DNA from: Amanita rubescens
Taxonomy: Eukaryota; Basidiomycota; Agaricomycetes; Agaricales; Amanitaceae
Length of the DNA: 37,035 nt
Reading direction: 5' to 3'
Assembly (NCBI GenBank): GCA_015039365.1
Contig: WION01000525.1
Location: 1-37,035 of the forward strand
Below are positions 20,697 through 31,509 of this stretch, piece after piece (position 1 is the first letter of the stretch; the number at the start of each line of letters is the position of its first letter). Below the pieces are notes generated by a model that saw nothing but the letters and a program-made list of their open reading frames with translations, ran no database searches and was not told where the DNA came from. The translations under genes and the position numbers were made by a program.

Positions 20697-21265
20697 TTAA
20701 TTTGCTTCGGCAGCGTTACGAAGGAATTGATAAACTGATGGATCGTTAATATCGTAGAAGGGAGAAAACTGTAGAGGAACCGTTGCGTCAACAACTTTGA
20801 CATTGGGGCCAGATATTAGCATTCCACAAATACGGCGGTCTGTGGGCTGAAGGATTGTAGCTTCATTCATAATCCCCAAGTACGTCTTGAACTGTTCCTC
20901 GGCCACGCACTGATCCATGTCTACATCTTTGATTTTCAAGGCCATTATAAGGCGACCTTCATCGGGTTTGACGACAAAGAACTCGGGAGTCTGGACTTCT
21001 CGTCCCTCGACTCGTGAAGCCTTAGCCCAAGCATGCAAGATGCAAGTAATAGCTGGTCTGGTTTCTGACTTACCGGCGGAATGTCATATTGTGCACGTCC
21101 ATTCGGTGGTATGATCATGAACCGTTGCGCAATGGGGAAAAACAACGGGAGCAAGGTGTTGATGTATCCGTATAGGGTGTCTTCGCGTCCAGGAGCTAGG
21201 TTTTCACCTTCGAAACGAAGGCCATCTTGAAGCCATTCCGGGGGCGGAGGCAGGGTGTTCGTCAT
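20697..21265 (-). CDS. Orphan 171-residue protein
   Basis: Two exons fit in phase: 21265-21074 (192 nt) and 21020-20697 (324 nt), with a 53-nt GTAAGT...AAG intron, giving 171 residues. It starts MTNTLPPPPEWLQDGL and ends FLRNAAEAN. There is no signal peptide or membrane helix. The centre has TPEFFVVKPDEGRLIMALKIKD, which distantly recalls the E-x-K strand pair of nuclease-like folds, but this is only a visual resemblance. Broken relatives lie at 14244-14843, so the family has multiplied locally. It is the first gene in the spacer between the two FunK1 arms, and the function is unknown. Confidence 0.75.
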
Positions 21266-22168
21266 CTAGCACGATAACTCAGTAAGCGCATATCATAATC
21301 TGAGGGGTCATCACTGTGCATACTGGATAAGTTGTATTATCTGTAAATCAGTCAAACAGAGCTCTCTGTTATATTCTCTAAGTATCCGGAGAGCTGGATT
21401 ATGGTCACTGTAAGACGGTCCCTATTAGTATGGGTTTACGCTTGTTTACGAACGCTGTACGTTACGTGTTACGCGTTACGTCAATCTATCATAGCATGGC
21501 GGTGGGTGTCGTAAGAGGTACTATCAGGAACGGCGAATTCGAGTCAGTACTAACACACTAATATAATTTCTGGTTCAGCATACAAGCGACTTCGAAAGAG
21601 GAAATTTCGCGGTTATCGAAGATCGCTCGAATCGTGCCGATTGCCAGATGTCGCCTATCGGAAATCAGGTTTTGGCAACTTGACACCAGCTGGCTGCCCT
21701 CCTGGGTCCGCATGAGAACATCAATCGACCGTCTCGGACTCAGTAAGTGTCTTATCCGTTGACATCACTAGCATCCTTCAGTGTAGCACATGCTACTACA
21801 CGACAGCCTTGGGAGATTAGATCATGTAACTAATATTATCTTACTAATAGTAATAATAGCGATTGCACATCCACTAAACCCTACTAGCAGGAACGCCCAT
21901 TTGGTTTCTCGACGCCTGCGAGGCGTCACGCTAGAACCTACAATCACTATGAGACCATAGCCTAGCCGTTTTCAATTCAATGATGCAAGACATGACACAA
22001 ATGCGAGACTCGAGGAGTCGAGAACGTTTATGCATTCATGAGTGGAGCGGCCTTTGGCTCCGATACGCTATTTAAGGCGCTAGCTTTGGCCCACTCCCTG
22101 CAGTCTCAGCGCCCACCTACGCGTATTTCAACATCTGAACTCGTACATAACAAGAATCAAACTCACTG
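21266..22168. other. Intergenic, shared upstream region
   Basis: This region lies between the divergent starts of the orphan gene and sHSP gene C. It holds a 7-bp tandem repeat (GTTACGT/C, three copies, 21461-21481) and a TATTTAAG at about 22069 before gene C. I see no perfect heat-shock element here, only loose TTC/GAA units near 22021-22041. Confidence 0.45.
21461..21481. repeat. 7-bp tandem repeat, 3 copies
   Basis: GTTACGT, GTTACGC and GTTACGT follow each other directly. No function is apparent. Confidence 0.75.
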
Positions 22169-22807
22169 ATGTCCCTTTCTTTCTGGGATCCTGATTTTGA
22201 TACGGTCTTGTCCGACCGTTGGGGCGACCGCTCTATGGATCGGTGGTTCAACGAACCCGGTGACTGGCGCATTGCGACTAGCAGGCCTCTTCTCGATTGG
22301 GACCGACCGGTCGCGCGTCGCCGCGGCACCGAATTTGGAACTTCAGGCACGCTCAGGCCTAGGTTAGTAGTATTAACCCTTATTAAGCCCGGTCCTTCAG
22401 CTTCCGGTGTCTGAAACTTGTCGCTTAGGATGGATTTACATGAGAACCCGGAGAACAACACCATGACGGCGTTGTTTGAGCTCCCCGGGCTTAATAAAGA
22501 AAATGTCAACATTACCGTGCAGAATAACCGTCTGGAGGTCACGGGTGAGAGCAAGATGGCCCAGCAATACGAAGAAGGTGGTTGGGCCATGCGGGAGCGT
22601 CAGTCGGGCAAATTCTTTAGGAGCATTACGCTTCCTACTGGGGTTACGGTGAGGACTCGTTCCCGGTCAAGGCATTATCATGGTTCGTAGGTTGAGAAAC
22701 ATTAACAGGAAGCAGACATCAAAGCCAACTTGGAGAATGGTGTCCTGATGGTTACTTTCCCCAAGACTACCGCCGAAATGGCGCCAAAGAGGATTTCCAT
22801 CCACTGA
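22169..22807 (+). CDS. Small heat-shock protein (Hsp20 family), gene C
   Basis: This is an alpha-crystallin-domain chaperone of 170 residues in three exons: 22169-22362 (194 nt), 22429-22648 (220 nt) and 22709-22807 (99 nt). The N-terminal arm is longer and Trp/Asp-rich (MSLSFWDPDFDTVL, RWFNEPGDWR). The domain shows MDLHENPENN, FELPGLNKENVN, MRERQSGKFFRS and LENGVLMVTFPK. The tail has RISIH, a true I-x-I motif. It shares exon lengths with genes A and B but is the most diverged of the set, and it lies in the FunK1 spacer far from the duplicated sHSP unit. Confidence 0.92.
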
Positions 22808-22976
22808 AGAAGTTGCCTCGTTTCTCGTAAATGCAAAGATGTATTTGTAGCCTTTCCTTCATACTCCATGTATCGTACATAAAAACAACTGTAATAGCTC
22901 GCATACTTTACACTGGTATGTAATAAAATGTCATGACTCGGTAAAATGGGGGGAAGAAATCGAGTGAAATGCAAAA

Positions 22977-23909
22977 TTAAATGACTGGTAAGGGGCTCAG
23001 CGATGCGGATGCTCGGCGCTTGCGTGGTCTTTCGTCGTCCTCCGCATCCGAATTGCGTGGAGATTCATACGGCGTTCTTACCCGCTTCAAGGACGACAGG
23101 CCAAGGGTATTCGGCGACGATGATAAGCTGATGATGGAGAGTGGAGAGCCACTCTTTCGCTGCATATCGACTTGGCCTAAGAGAGTGGACGGGAGGAATG
23201 GTCCTTCCCCAAGTCTGCGATGGACAGCCTATGAGATTGTAATCCATCGTGGAACTAAACGACTCACAAGTTATCGTCGTTCTCATTATCGTCGTCATCT
23301 TCGTCATCTTCATCGTATAAACGTCCTTTCAGCACCTCGCACTTCCTGCGAAGCTCGTCACGTTGGCGAGCAGCCTGCATAGCCTGTTCTCGTGTCAAAC
23401 GCATCATCTGTAGAAGTCCTAGCGTTGATGACGAGTGGGCCTCGGCACGCTTTCGCCACATGGAGCAATTCTTCTGCAGGGCGGCATTTTCTGCCCGGAG
23501 ACGTGCATTTTCAGTCTGCAGGTCCGCGTCTGAACTGGAAGATGGCTGAGCAGGCATAGAAGGCCCTCCAAAATGTATTTTCCGAATGCTCGGAAGGAGA
23601 TTGGCTTTGAGATGGGGTGGCACAGCGGCCGGATCCAAAGTAGCTGTATGATGGGCTTTAAAAAGAGAACATGATACCTGACGTTGATTTTACCTGTGCT
23701 ATAAGATGTTTCGCATGTAGGGCAATGATGCATGGTGGTCAAAGGGGCAATAGCACGAATAGCCCTAAAAATGCAGTCATTGCAGAAAACATGTCCTATC
23801 GATGGCGTTCGCGATAATATTCAGAGACTGATGACATATTAATAGACTCACCACAAGGAAGACAGACGGGAGAAATCAAGTCGTTTGTGCAGATGTTGCA
23901 AGCGGCCAT
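22977..23909 (-). CDS. RING finger / coiled-coil protein 1
   Basis: Four exons fit in phase: 23909-23852, 23795-23694, 23643-23268 and 23214-22977, with introns of 56, 50 and 53 nt, giving 257 residues. A C3HC4 RING finger opens the protein: C4, C7, C19, H21, C24, C27, C44 and C47 (LPCGHVFCNDC, CPTC). A coiled coil follows (LQTENARLRAENAALQ, then a Met/Gln/Arg-rich helix). Next are an Asp/Glu-rich run (DEDDEDDDDNENDD) and a basic Ser-rich tail with PRKRR. RING proteins of this type are usually E3 ubiquitin ligases; the substrate is unknown. On the minus strand TTATAA lies about 55 bases before the start. It is divergent from RPL11. Confidence 0.88.
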
Positions 23910-25081
23910 GATGGTTGGGAGACTGGGTTGGGGGAAGCGTGTTTCTCAGGAGATGTCCCCTGACTTATAAAGAGGCGAGACCAACACCTTGTATTACAAC
24001 TCAACAGTTGCGTACGTGTATGAAGTATCGGCCACCCATCATCGTCCTTCCACAATTTAATTTTCTGTGATTGCCGCACCACTTCAGCACGGGCCCCAGG
24101 TTCCCTGCATCGCGCACATGAGCGCCTACGGAGTAGGTTAAGCCGGTCAGGTCCTGTCTAGGGCGAGAAAACATGGTCGCGAAGGGGCCAAAACAGGAAA
24201 GTTGATGCCAAAATCGGACCTGGAAACAGGTCGGAGGTGGCGAAATACCGACTGGAGCCTTCCTTAACTGGTAAGGCATCAGATTCAGCAGAACCATAGA
24301 AGTGGGTTCCGTCAGAAAACCAGCACAGTAATATTACATGACATGCATGTCCAAATGCGTAGCGGACTTAACATAGTGGCGCTAGCCGTGAATTTTAATT
24401 CCACGCCCATGATAGGAAACACTTACGTAAGATCGTCTAGTCAATTCAGGCATCGGAGGATGCGATGTACCGATGATGGTGATTGATCATATATATCAAG
24501 CCCACAAGGACCTGAACAGCACACCCAAGATCCATTCAAATGCTAATTCGTGTTTCGACCCAGCCTTGCTGTCTGCCACTGATGATTAATGCTATAAGCC
24601 TGATGGTTGAATGAAGTTCCGAACTGTGTAGAATCTAGATGTGATAGTGGCGTCCGAATGACTTATGAATCATGCAATTAGACAAATTAAGAGCTGACCG
24701 TCGGGCCCCCATGCTTTTTCATGTTATGTAAAATCGAAAACGAAAACTACGGTTGACTGGAACCCTTAGTCATTGTATATCCGATGCGTTCGGCAAGTTT
24801 GAAGCGACTGACTGTCATCGGAATAACACAAGCTCTGATGAGTGCATTGCAACCCTGTTCCTTGCTTTGCATCAAGGAACGACATTGCGCTTCTTTGCCA
24901 GCGCTCAGGCGTGGGCGTGACCGAGAAACCCGACCGTCACAGGTAGCAAGTTTGAAGTCACAATTATCGGCAAATTGCGAAGCATGTACAGCATGGCAGA
25001 ATAAGGTTTCAAGCCACAATCGGCGTGTGCAAACAGCCGCATTGAGTGGTGCGAGCGACAAGTCTACCCAACAGCAACAAA
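23910..25081. other. Shared upstream region of RING gene 1 and RPL11
   Basis: This region of 1.17 kb lies between divergent genes. The frame that runs into RPL11 from 24784 is open by chance across untranslated sequence. A TATA-like ATATATAT lies near 24490, and nothing else is clear. Confidence 0.5.
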
Positions 25082-25786
25082 ATGGTCAGTACTACTGTTT
25101 AAACAATGTAGGTTCGAAAGTTGATTATACATGTTCTATAGGCAGAACAGAAGACAGCCCCAACAAATCCCATGAGGGAACTCCGCGTCGACAAGCTCGT
25201 CATCAGTATGTCTGTCGTACATGCGCTGTTTGGGTGATGGGATCCACTGACCCGACCCTTTCGTTAGACATCTCTGTCGGTGAATCTGGTGATCGTTTGA
25301 CCCGTGCGTCCAAGGTGTTGGAACAGCTAACTGGACAAACGCCCGTTACATCAAAAGCGCGCTACACCGTACGTCAGTTTGGCATCCGTCGCAATGAAAA
25401 AATCGCCGTGCACGTTACAATTCGGGGTCCCAAAGCGGAGGAGATCCTCGAACGTGGGCTGAAGGTGAAGGAATATGAGCTGAGACGTAAGAACTTCTCG
25501 GACACCGGAAACTTTGGTTTCGGTATTCAAGAGCATATTGATCTCGGCGCTCGGTACGACCCGACAATTGGTATCTTCGGTATGGACTTCTACGTTGTAA
25601 TGGGTCGTCCCGGTGCACGGGTGGCACGGAGAAAGCAGAAGAAGGCACGGGTCGGGTTCTCGCATCGCGTAAAGAAGGAAGACACAATGGCATGGTTCAA
25701 GCAACGATTCGATGGCATTATCTTGGTACGCTGCTTATGCATGGAAGCGCCTATAGTATGTAACCTGCGATCTTTCACAGAAATAA
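25082..25786 (+). CDS. RPL11: 60S ribosomal protein L11 (uL5)
   Basis: This is a large-subunit ribosomal protein that contacts 5S rRNA in the central protuberance. Four exons fit: 25082-25084 (the ATG alone), 25142-25205, 25268-25725 and 25781-25786 (one Lys codon and TAA). Introns are 57, 62 and 55 nt, and the protein is 176 residues, the usual fungal length. It starts [15 protein letters not shown]. Family hallmarks are [54 protein letters not shown] and [16 protein letters not shown] first intron directly after the start codon is a known habit of fungal ribosomal protein genes. This is the clearest housekeeping gene in the window. Confidence 0.97.
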
Positions 25787-26016
25787 ACGCCCCGCCCATA
25801 ATACCGTTATATGCTATGCCCTACATTATAAACCTATGGCATGTATTGGTATGCACCAAATACTTATTTACATCAATTCCCCGGTGTACGGATCGTTTGT
25901 GTGACCGATACGTGCATCTGTCAAGAATGCACAAGAATGGTTTGATCACATATGCCGAAATGACTTGACAGCGCAAGATGTCACCTTCGCCCATAGAGGT
26001 TGAATACGGTCAGCGC

Positions 26017-27384
26017 TTATTTCAAAGGATCGCAGACGCGAAGTTTCCTTTTTGGTCCCAGCTGGACCGGCACTGTCGGGTGGCCGGATCTGTCGAGAGA
26101 AAGAGGGAAGTTGGTTATTTCTTTAACTTTATGGTTTGATAACTTGATTCGTTTAACATTTCGGTGTTCACCCGGATTTCGATTAGATGAGAAACCGGGA
26201 CCGGGCATACCCTCGAAATCAAACCGGGGATCCGAGAGCGCCAACGGAATAGGACGTGTGTTATCGCGCTCTCGGCAGTTGGTCTGAGGCATTCCCGTCA
26301 GGTTATTGCTGTCATTGTCCTACGTCGAGGTTAGCATTAATTAGGACTTTGCGGCTGAAGGAAATTACCAGATCCACGTCAATCTTAGGTACAGAAAGCG
26401 AAGTCTCGCCAGCAGCTTCCTCGCCGTTTCCACCCGCCTTCTGCTCCATCTCTGCCAGTCGTCGCTGCATTTCTCTTCTTTTTGCCTTGTTTTTGCGCTC
26501 CTATAAACAGCACAATATTAATAAATATAGATGGCATGACAAAACCTACCGCGATCTTGTATTGCTGCAAATAACCTTTCAGTGTTGCGATTTCCGTCCC
26601 TAACTCAGAAACACGCTCTCCGAGTGACGTGTTATCGCTACGGACTGTATTTAGCTCCTTTACCGCTTTTTCAACCATCTCAACAGCACGATCCCTCTCT
26701 GTTTCCACCTGCTGCTGAGTTCGGCGCATTTCTAGTCCCTGCTTTTCCTTCCTGCGTAATTTTGCCGTCAGTTCCTTTATTTGCTCCCTCCGATCGGCCG
26801 ATCCATCGAGTGCTGCCTGTAACTCTTGCAGTTGGTCCCTCTGTGCATTATTCTCTGCGTATAATGGCGCAATTCGTTCCTTGAATTCGGATACGGCCTG
26901 AAGAATGGATTTCTTTTGAATGTAGTTGTTAGATGCAAATCGTTAGAAATTGAATGTACTCAACTGCCAGGCCCTCGTCTACTTCCAGCTCATCCGCGAC
27001 CTTTTGCAACTTTGCTGGAGTTCTAAGAACGCTCACAATTTTGGTATCTTTGTCCATCCGACTGAGGCCTTCCATAACCAGTTCAGTTTGGACAACTTTG
27101 TTGGGGACGAAATCTACATGAACCATCTTTACGAAATTTTCAACGTTTGACCCAACGAATATCCGGCACATAGGGCACGTTTCGCTTCCCTGGGCTAAAA
27201 ACCAGGACTTGATACAAATAGCGCATATCGAGTGTGCTGCGACACGTCCTTCGAGTTTAAGTAACCAGCATCAATCACGTCTGAGAAACTACCCACCGCA
27301 TGGAGAAAGGATCCGAAATTCATCTATTAGGCGAGCGTTAGTGCAAATACTGCATCGGGCATATGGCTTGAAGATCGTGTCCAT
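26017..27384 (-). CDS. RING finger / coiled-coil protein 2
   Basis: Five exons fit in phase: 27384-27297, 27236-26965, 26912-26550, 26500-26369 and 26283-26017, with introns of 60, 52, 49 and 85 nt, giving 373 residues. The C3HC4 RING is at the N-terminus: C11, C14, C29, H31, C34, C37, C50 and C53 (SPCAHSICAIC, CPMC), split by intron 1 inside the zinc site. A 120-residue coiled coil follows (LQELQAALDG, RRTQQQVETERDR, SLGERVSELGTEIATL), then a Lys/Arg-rich helix (RKNKAKRREMQRRL). The tail has GMPGPGF and ends VQLGPKRKLRVCDPLK. It is probably an E3 ubiquitin ligase. The plan matches RING gene 1 on the other side of RPL11, but the sequences are only distantly alike. A palindromic CACGTG lies 25 bases before the start. 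Confidence 0.88.
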
Positions 27385-27609
27385 AAGTCAAGAAACGCGT
27401 CGTTTAGTCACGTGCCAAAGTGACTCGCGCGTCTCTCACAATGACCGTGACAGTCTCCGGAAACTAGAGTCAACGCCGAATGGCACTTTGGCTCCTCTCG
27501 TGATATCTAAGATGTAAGACACTTAGGATATATGAAAATGTTCTCAGACAAGCTAATCGAAACCTTTACTCCAAATACTGTCATTCTTATCCCTGCCTCT
27601 CACGTGAAA
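27385..27609. other. Intergenic, RING 2 to right arm
   Basis: This is the upstream region of RING gene 2, ending where the right arm of the inverted duplication begins. It contains CACGTG at 27409-27414 and no gene. Confidence 0.4.
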
Positions 27610-30600
27610 AAGAGTTTATCGTATTGATTTACAATCTGGGCGATTCTAGACTAAGGCTTACATCTACTGTCATATCTACAGGCCACAGCGAGGCTTTCGT
27701 CCAATTGCAGACATAAACGATTCGAAAGTGATGCGCTTTTCTAGGCGTTTGAGCCTGGCTTCGCTCCAAGCTGCAGTGTCCCGGATTTTGAATTCCAGCC
27801 CAAGTTCGTTGGCCCGGGTGCTATAAGCTTCGTTAAACAACTCGCGTAGCGGATTAATCCACGTCAGAAAAAGGTCGTTGAAATCCTCCAAGACACAGGG
27901 CGAAATCCCTTCTGGATAGTCAAGAAACTCCGACTTGGCTCTAGCAGCCCTGGCGAGGTCTGAGTTATTCCAATCTTCGAATTTGGGTTGGGTATGTAAA
28001 CATTGCTTCTTCTGAAGGTCGAAGTGAACAGCTGCCCATATCAGGATATAGAAAAACGATTCGAGGTCGTGACAATATCTATGAGGAGTGTTTCCTCGTA
28101 ATAAGCTGATTGACATGAAGGGTATCGTGCCGGTGCGGTGTTGCGCATTGGAAGGGATAACCGCGTTCAGTTCATCAATGAGCGAGGCGAGGTCCCAATC
28201 TAACAGAACCCCGATGTGGCCAGTACGTTTCTTGTCACACATGAGATTGTTGATGCTAAGATCACGATGAAGCACACGCCCTCGCCGATACGCAGCATAG
28301 TGACCTAAAGTGTCTCTTGATCAATAAAATAATGTAGGAAATTCGTGCACAAAGAACGTACATTCGACACAATCAACGAACACGTTTTGAAATTCCTCGA
28401 CACTGTCAACCATCCATAAAGCCTTGTACCGAGACATCACAAGCGCGTGGAAGCATCGCTCCAAATCTTGGATAACTTTGATACCTAGGGAGTGACTCGG
28501 CAGACGAACTTGTTCCGCAGTCATGTCGGCGGAACACAGCACATTCGGTAAGTGTTGAGCCATATCAGGGATGGCTTCGCGAAGCTGATGTATCACGTCC
28601 GCTTCTCTCTTTCTCCGGTTGTCCGGCCATATCAGCTTGAGAACAAGGTCCGCGTTTTCGTCGTCCTCGTTTCCGCCGATCTCTTCTACAGGAAAACATT
28701 CGTCCCGCGTCCAAGTAAGCCTCTATTTGCGAAGAGCCTGTCGCCTGTTATCCCGAAGCTTTTGATCGTTTGATCGCCCAATACAAGGACGACTTGATCG
28801 CCTTTGGACTGTTTTGCGCTTATTGCTGTTTCGAACAGTTGGTCGACATCCGATGGGCACGGCTCGGATGCAGGATGATGAACGGGTCAAACCCGGCCTG
28901 GCGCGGGGTGCATTCACAAAGAGCATATAATACCATTGCCAACAAGTGTGGTTCTTCCTCAAAGTCGAACAGGACGGTGTGAGCCACGGTAGCACGATCG
29001 TAATACCACAAAGAAATGTTGAAGCGATCGACAAGAACGCCTGTGACGTAATGACGGCTAGCAGCGGCCATGCATTCTAAGGCATAGCGAGCCAACTGCA
29101 TGTGGTCTCGGTTAAGAGAAGGTTTCTTGTTTTGACGCTTGCGTGGGACGGAGACAAGGGTATCGTCAGCTTTCCGCTTCATAGAGCTGGATAATTGTGG
29201 CTCGATTGGCTCAGGCTTAGATTTACGATTGAGGTTGACTCTGGCGGACGACGTAGAAGAAGCCCTGGAACGAGGAGGCTTCGGGGAACTCCTCTTCTTT
29301 GATGTTGTGGATTTTTCGCCAACTTGTGCTTTGGCTTGACGCGATCGGAATTCAAACTGGATGCCGCCCTCAACGGCGTTGTTTAGCTCGGCTCCCACTG
29401 TCTGACTGCCCGGTGGCATCGATGAGGATGCGCACGATACACTAGGGGTAACACCAGACCTTCCCGGCTGATCGCGACTGGTGGCACCACCGCGAGTGTC
29501 GCGTAGTACGCTTTCATCGAAAAGCAGGCGTCGAGAGTGGCTAACGGGCGCACTTTCTGCGTGAAAGAGGTTCTTTCTGGACGACGCTGGAATTGACCCT
29601 TCGGGAAGGACCCGTCCATGAGATTTTCGTCCCCTCGCGCTTTTATCGCGAATCTTGAATTCGAATGGTGCAATGACATTGCTCCATGTGATCTCCGTGG
29701 GTTCAAAAGAGACGACGACGTCCGGCTTGCGCAGATTGTGTCCATTATTTATGGGCCAACCGCCACTGGACGTTTGGAAGCGATCAAACGAGTCCAGCAC
29801 GGGAAGTCCAATCTTTCCAAGCTCCTCAATGAGGTGCTTTGAGATATCCAAGAAGGGCCGATAAGCCTTTGGCTCATGGTCGAAAGCGGCCTTATACGCC
29901 TGAACGAGATCTGTTGGCAAAGACGATTTCAGAGTTTCCGCCGCGTTGTGAATCTTGTCCAGAGCTTGTTCACTCAAACCCCAGACGTGACGGAGGAAGG
30001 CATAAATGTTCAACTTCTCGTCGGCGATTCTTTCCGATACATCCCTTTGGAGCTCGGCTCTCATGTCATCGACGGTATACCCGGCATCGGATACGCCGCG
30101 TCTGTGAGGTGTCGAATTCATGGAACAACTACCTAATCTCATTCCGTAAGTATGAGCGAGAATCGGCGAATCTAAGCGACTCACTGCAATAGTCACTATA
30201 ATAGTCGCTGTTGTATGAACAGGAGGAGCAGGAGTGAAAATCGGATCCTGAAGTCTCGGAGGACATTGTTTCAAAGTGGCGGGGGTTACTTATACTATTT
30301 ATCAAGTGGTTTACTGTGGCTTCGCAAGGACAAAGGGCGAGGTCGCGCACTTTCCTAAAGGGGCAAAAATAACAGGAAAAGTCAGATTGGGAGGCGGCAG
30401 GATTTGAAGGATTTGAAGGAAGCTAAGATGATGGTGGCACGGCGGAGTTGTAGACCGTGTGGATTTATAATAAAGGGACGCAGGCAAGATGTGTGATTGG
30501 GGAGCGGCCGTTAAGTTGTAAAGCGACTGATCAACCACGTGGTCTGGAATCTGGATGGCCCATCGAGCAGAGCGTAAACAACTTACGGTAAAGCAAATCT

Positions 30601-30960
30601 GACAATTTGTTCATGTATTTTGTGTTTTTCGCTCCAGGACCGTAGAATGGCGCATGGTCAACCGAGATGTGGCCGTGCTTCTCGCTGAATGCTATTCTTA
30701 TATTTGAACTTGATCTCCTACAAGAACTTTAATAAAAGAAGCCAAAGCCATTAGTCTTCCGCGCGCTGCCGCCGACTTGAAGGGGGCAAGATCTACGCCA
30801 AACGGCCCGTTCTTAAAGCTGCTTTAGCTGCTCGTATCTGTTAACGTGATGTCCCAAGAACATTGACCAAATGCTGACCTGTTCGCATAGCAACTTTGGT
30901 AAATATCCTGAACCGAATAGCTCCAAGACCCCCAGCATTCGTCACAGGAGCCACCAGCTC
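27610..30960. repeat. Right arm of the 3.3-kb inverted duplication
   Basis: This is the inverted partner of about 16760-20110. Relative to the left arm it has a 21-bp loss and a 6-bp gain in the kinase linker and two single-base losses in the kinase domain. Flank substitutions are more frequent than coding ones. The arm ends are approximate. Confidence 0.9.
27676..30266 (-). pseudogene. FunK1-type fungal protein kinase, copy 2 (two frameshifts)
   Basis: The exon plan equals copy 1: 30266-30185, 30132-28362 and 28304-27676, with introns of 52 and 57 nt. The Ser/Tyr-rich start, KPDVVV...EFK motif, HRDLSINNL and LLDWDLAS are all kept. Two single-base losses against copy 1 break the frame. One lies near 28874, after GFDPFII. 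The other lies in the A-run at 28693-28696, just after the Gly-rich loop GRGTNVF. Together they shift the frame by two, so an unedited transcript ends soon after GFDPFII and lacks the kinase domain. Linker differences are in frame: SARGRKS here against SARKS, and loss of seven residues before RQAKAQ. It is either a young pseudogene, a truncated protein, or an assembly error. Confidence 0.8.
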
Positions 30961-31080
30961 ATGACCCGAAGCAACATTCATGCTGAATATAAGCATGTAG
31001 TCTCTATTTGTATGCCCGGGTGCCAGATCCCGAAGAATTCGGTGATTGGAGTTTGGATGCGAGTCATACCGTTTCACTCT
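30760..31080 (-). pseudogene. Nitronate monooxygenase remnant, right arm
   Basis: On the minus strand TPITEFFGIWHPG, then MNVASGHELVAPVTNAGGLGAI, are the N-terminal hallmarks of nitronate monooxygenase. The next part, GYxPKMLREQ in the left arm, is out of frame here. This copy keeps more of the N-terminus than the left one, but no complete barrel exists in either arm. Confidence 0.65.
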
Positions 31081-31509
31081 ATAAGGTCCTTTTCTGGAGA
31101 ATGGGTTGAGAGCACGACGCGGGTTTTAAGATAATTGAAGATTACGTTGTGAGGATGGCAAAAATAGTACATTACCGGTGCCGGTGACAGGCCGGGCCGA
31201 TTCCCGAACCATCTAGAAAACTCCACGCAGCGTTCAAAGCGCTCACCTTCTAGCCAGACCAACCAGGCTGACGCTGTTGCCATTGGCAGTGCCATTATAT
31301 GGACTGCTGACTGATTGTACTCTGAATGAGTCAGCACCTCCGCTCCTGCCAATTCCGCGTTGACTGTACGCGTCAGCTTTTTTTTTAATGTTTATCGCAA
31401 CACAACAATGCTGAAAACGATTTGCACAATCGATTCTCTGCCTAGCGATTACAAATATCCAAGTTATAACGTAAATCATACAAGTACGGTCCCTCGCCGA
31501 TGTCTATCA
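31081..31509. other. Intergenic, right arm to sHSP gene D
   Basis: A 92-codon minus frame (31074-31352) has no motif. From about 31360 the sequence resembles the downstream flank of sHSP genes A and E, so this is the start of the repeated sHSP unit. Confidence 0.4.

Noticed and set aside
24784..25968. 394-codon open frame over RPL11
   Set aside because: It reads through untranslated sequence and three introns. The conserved L11 residues require splicing, and the part before 25082 and after 25725 is not protein-like.
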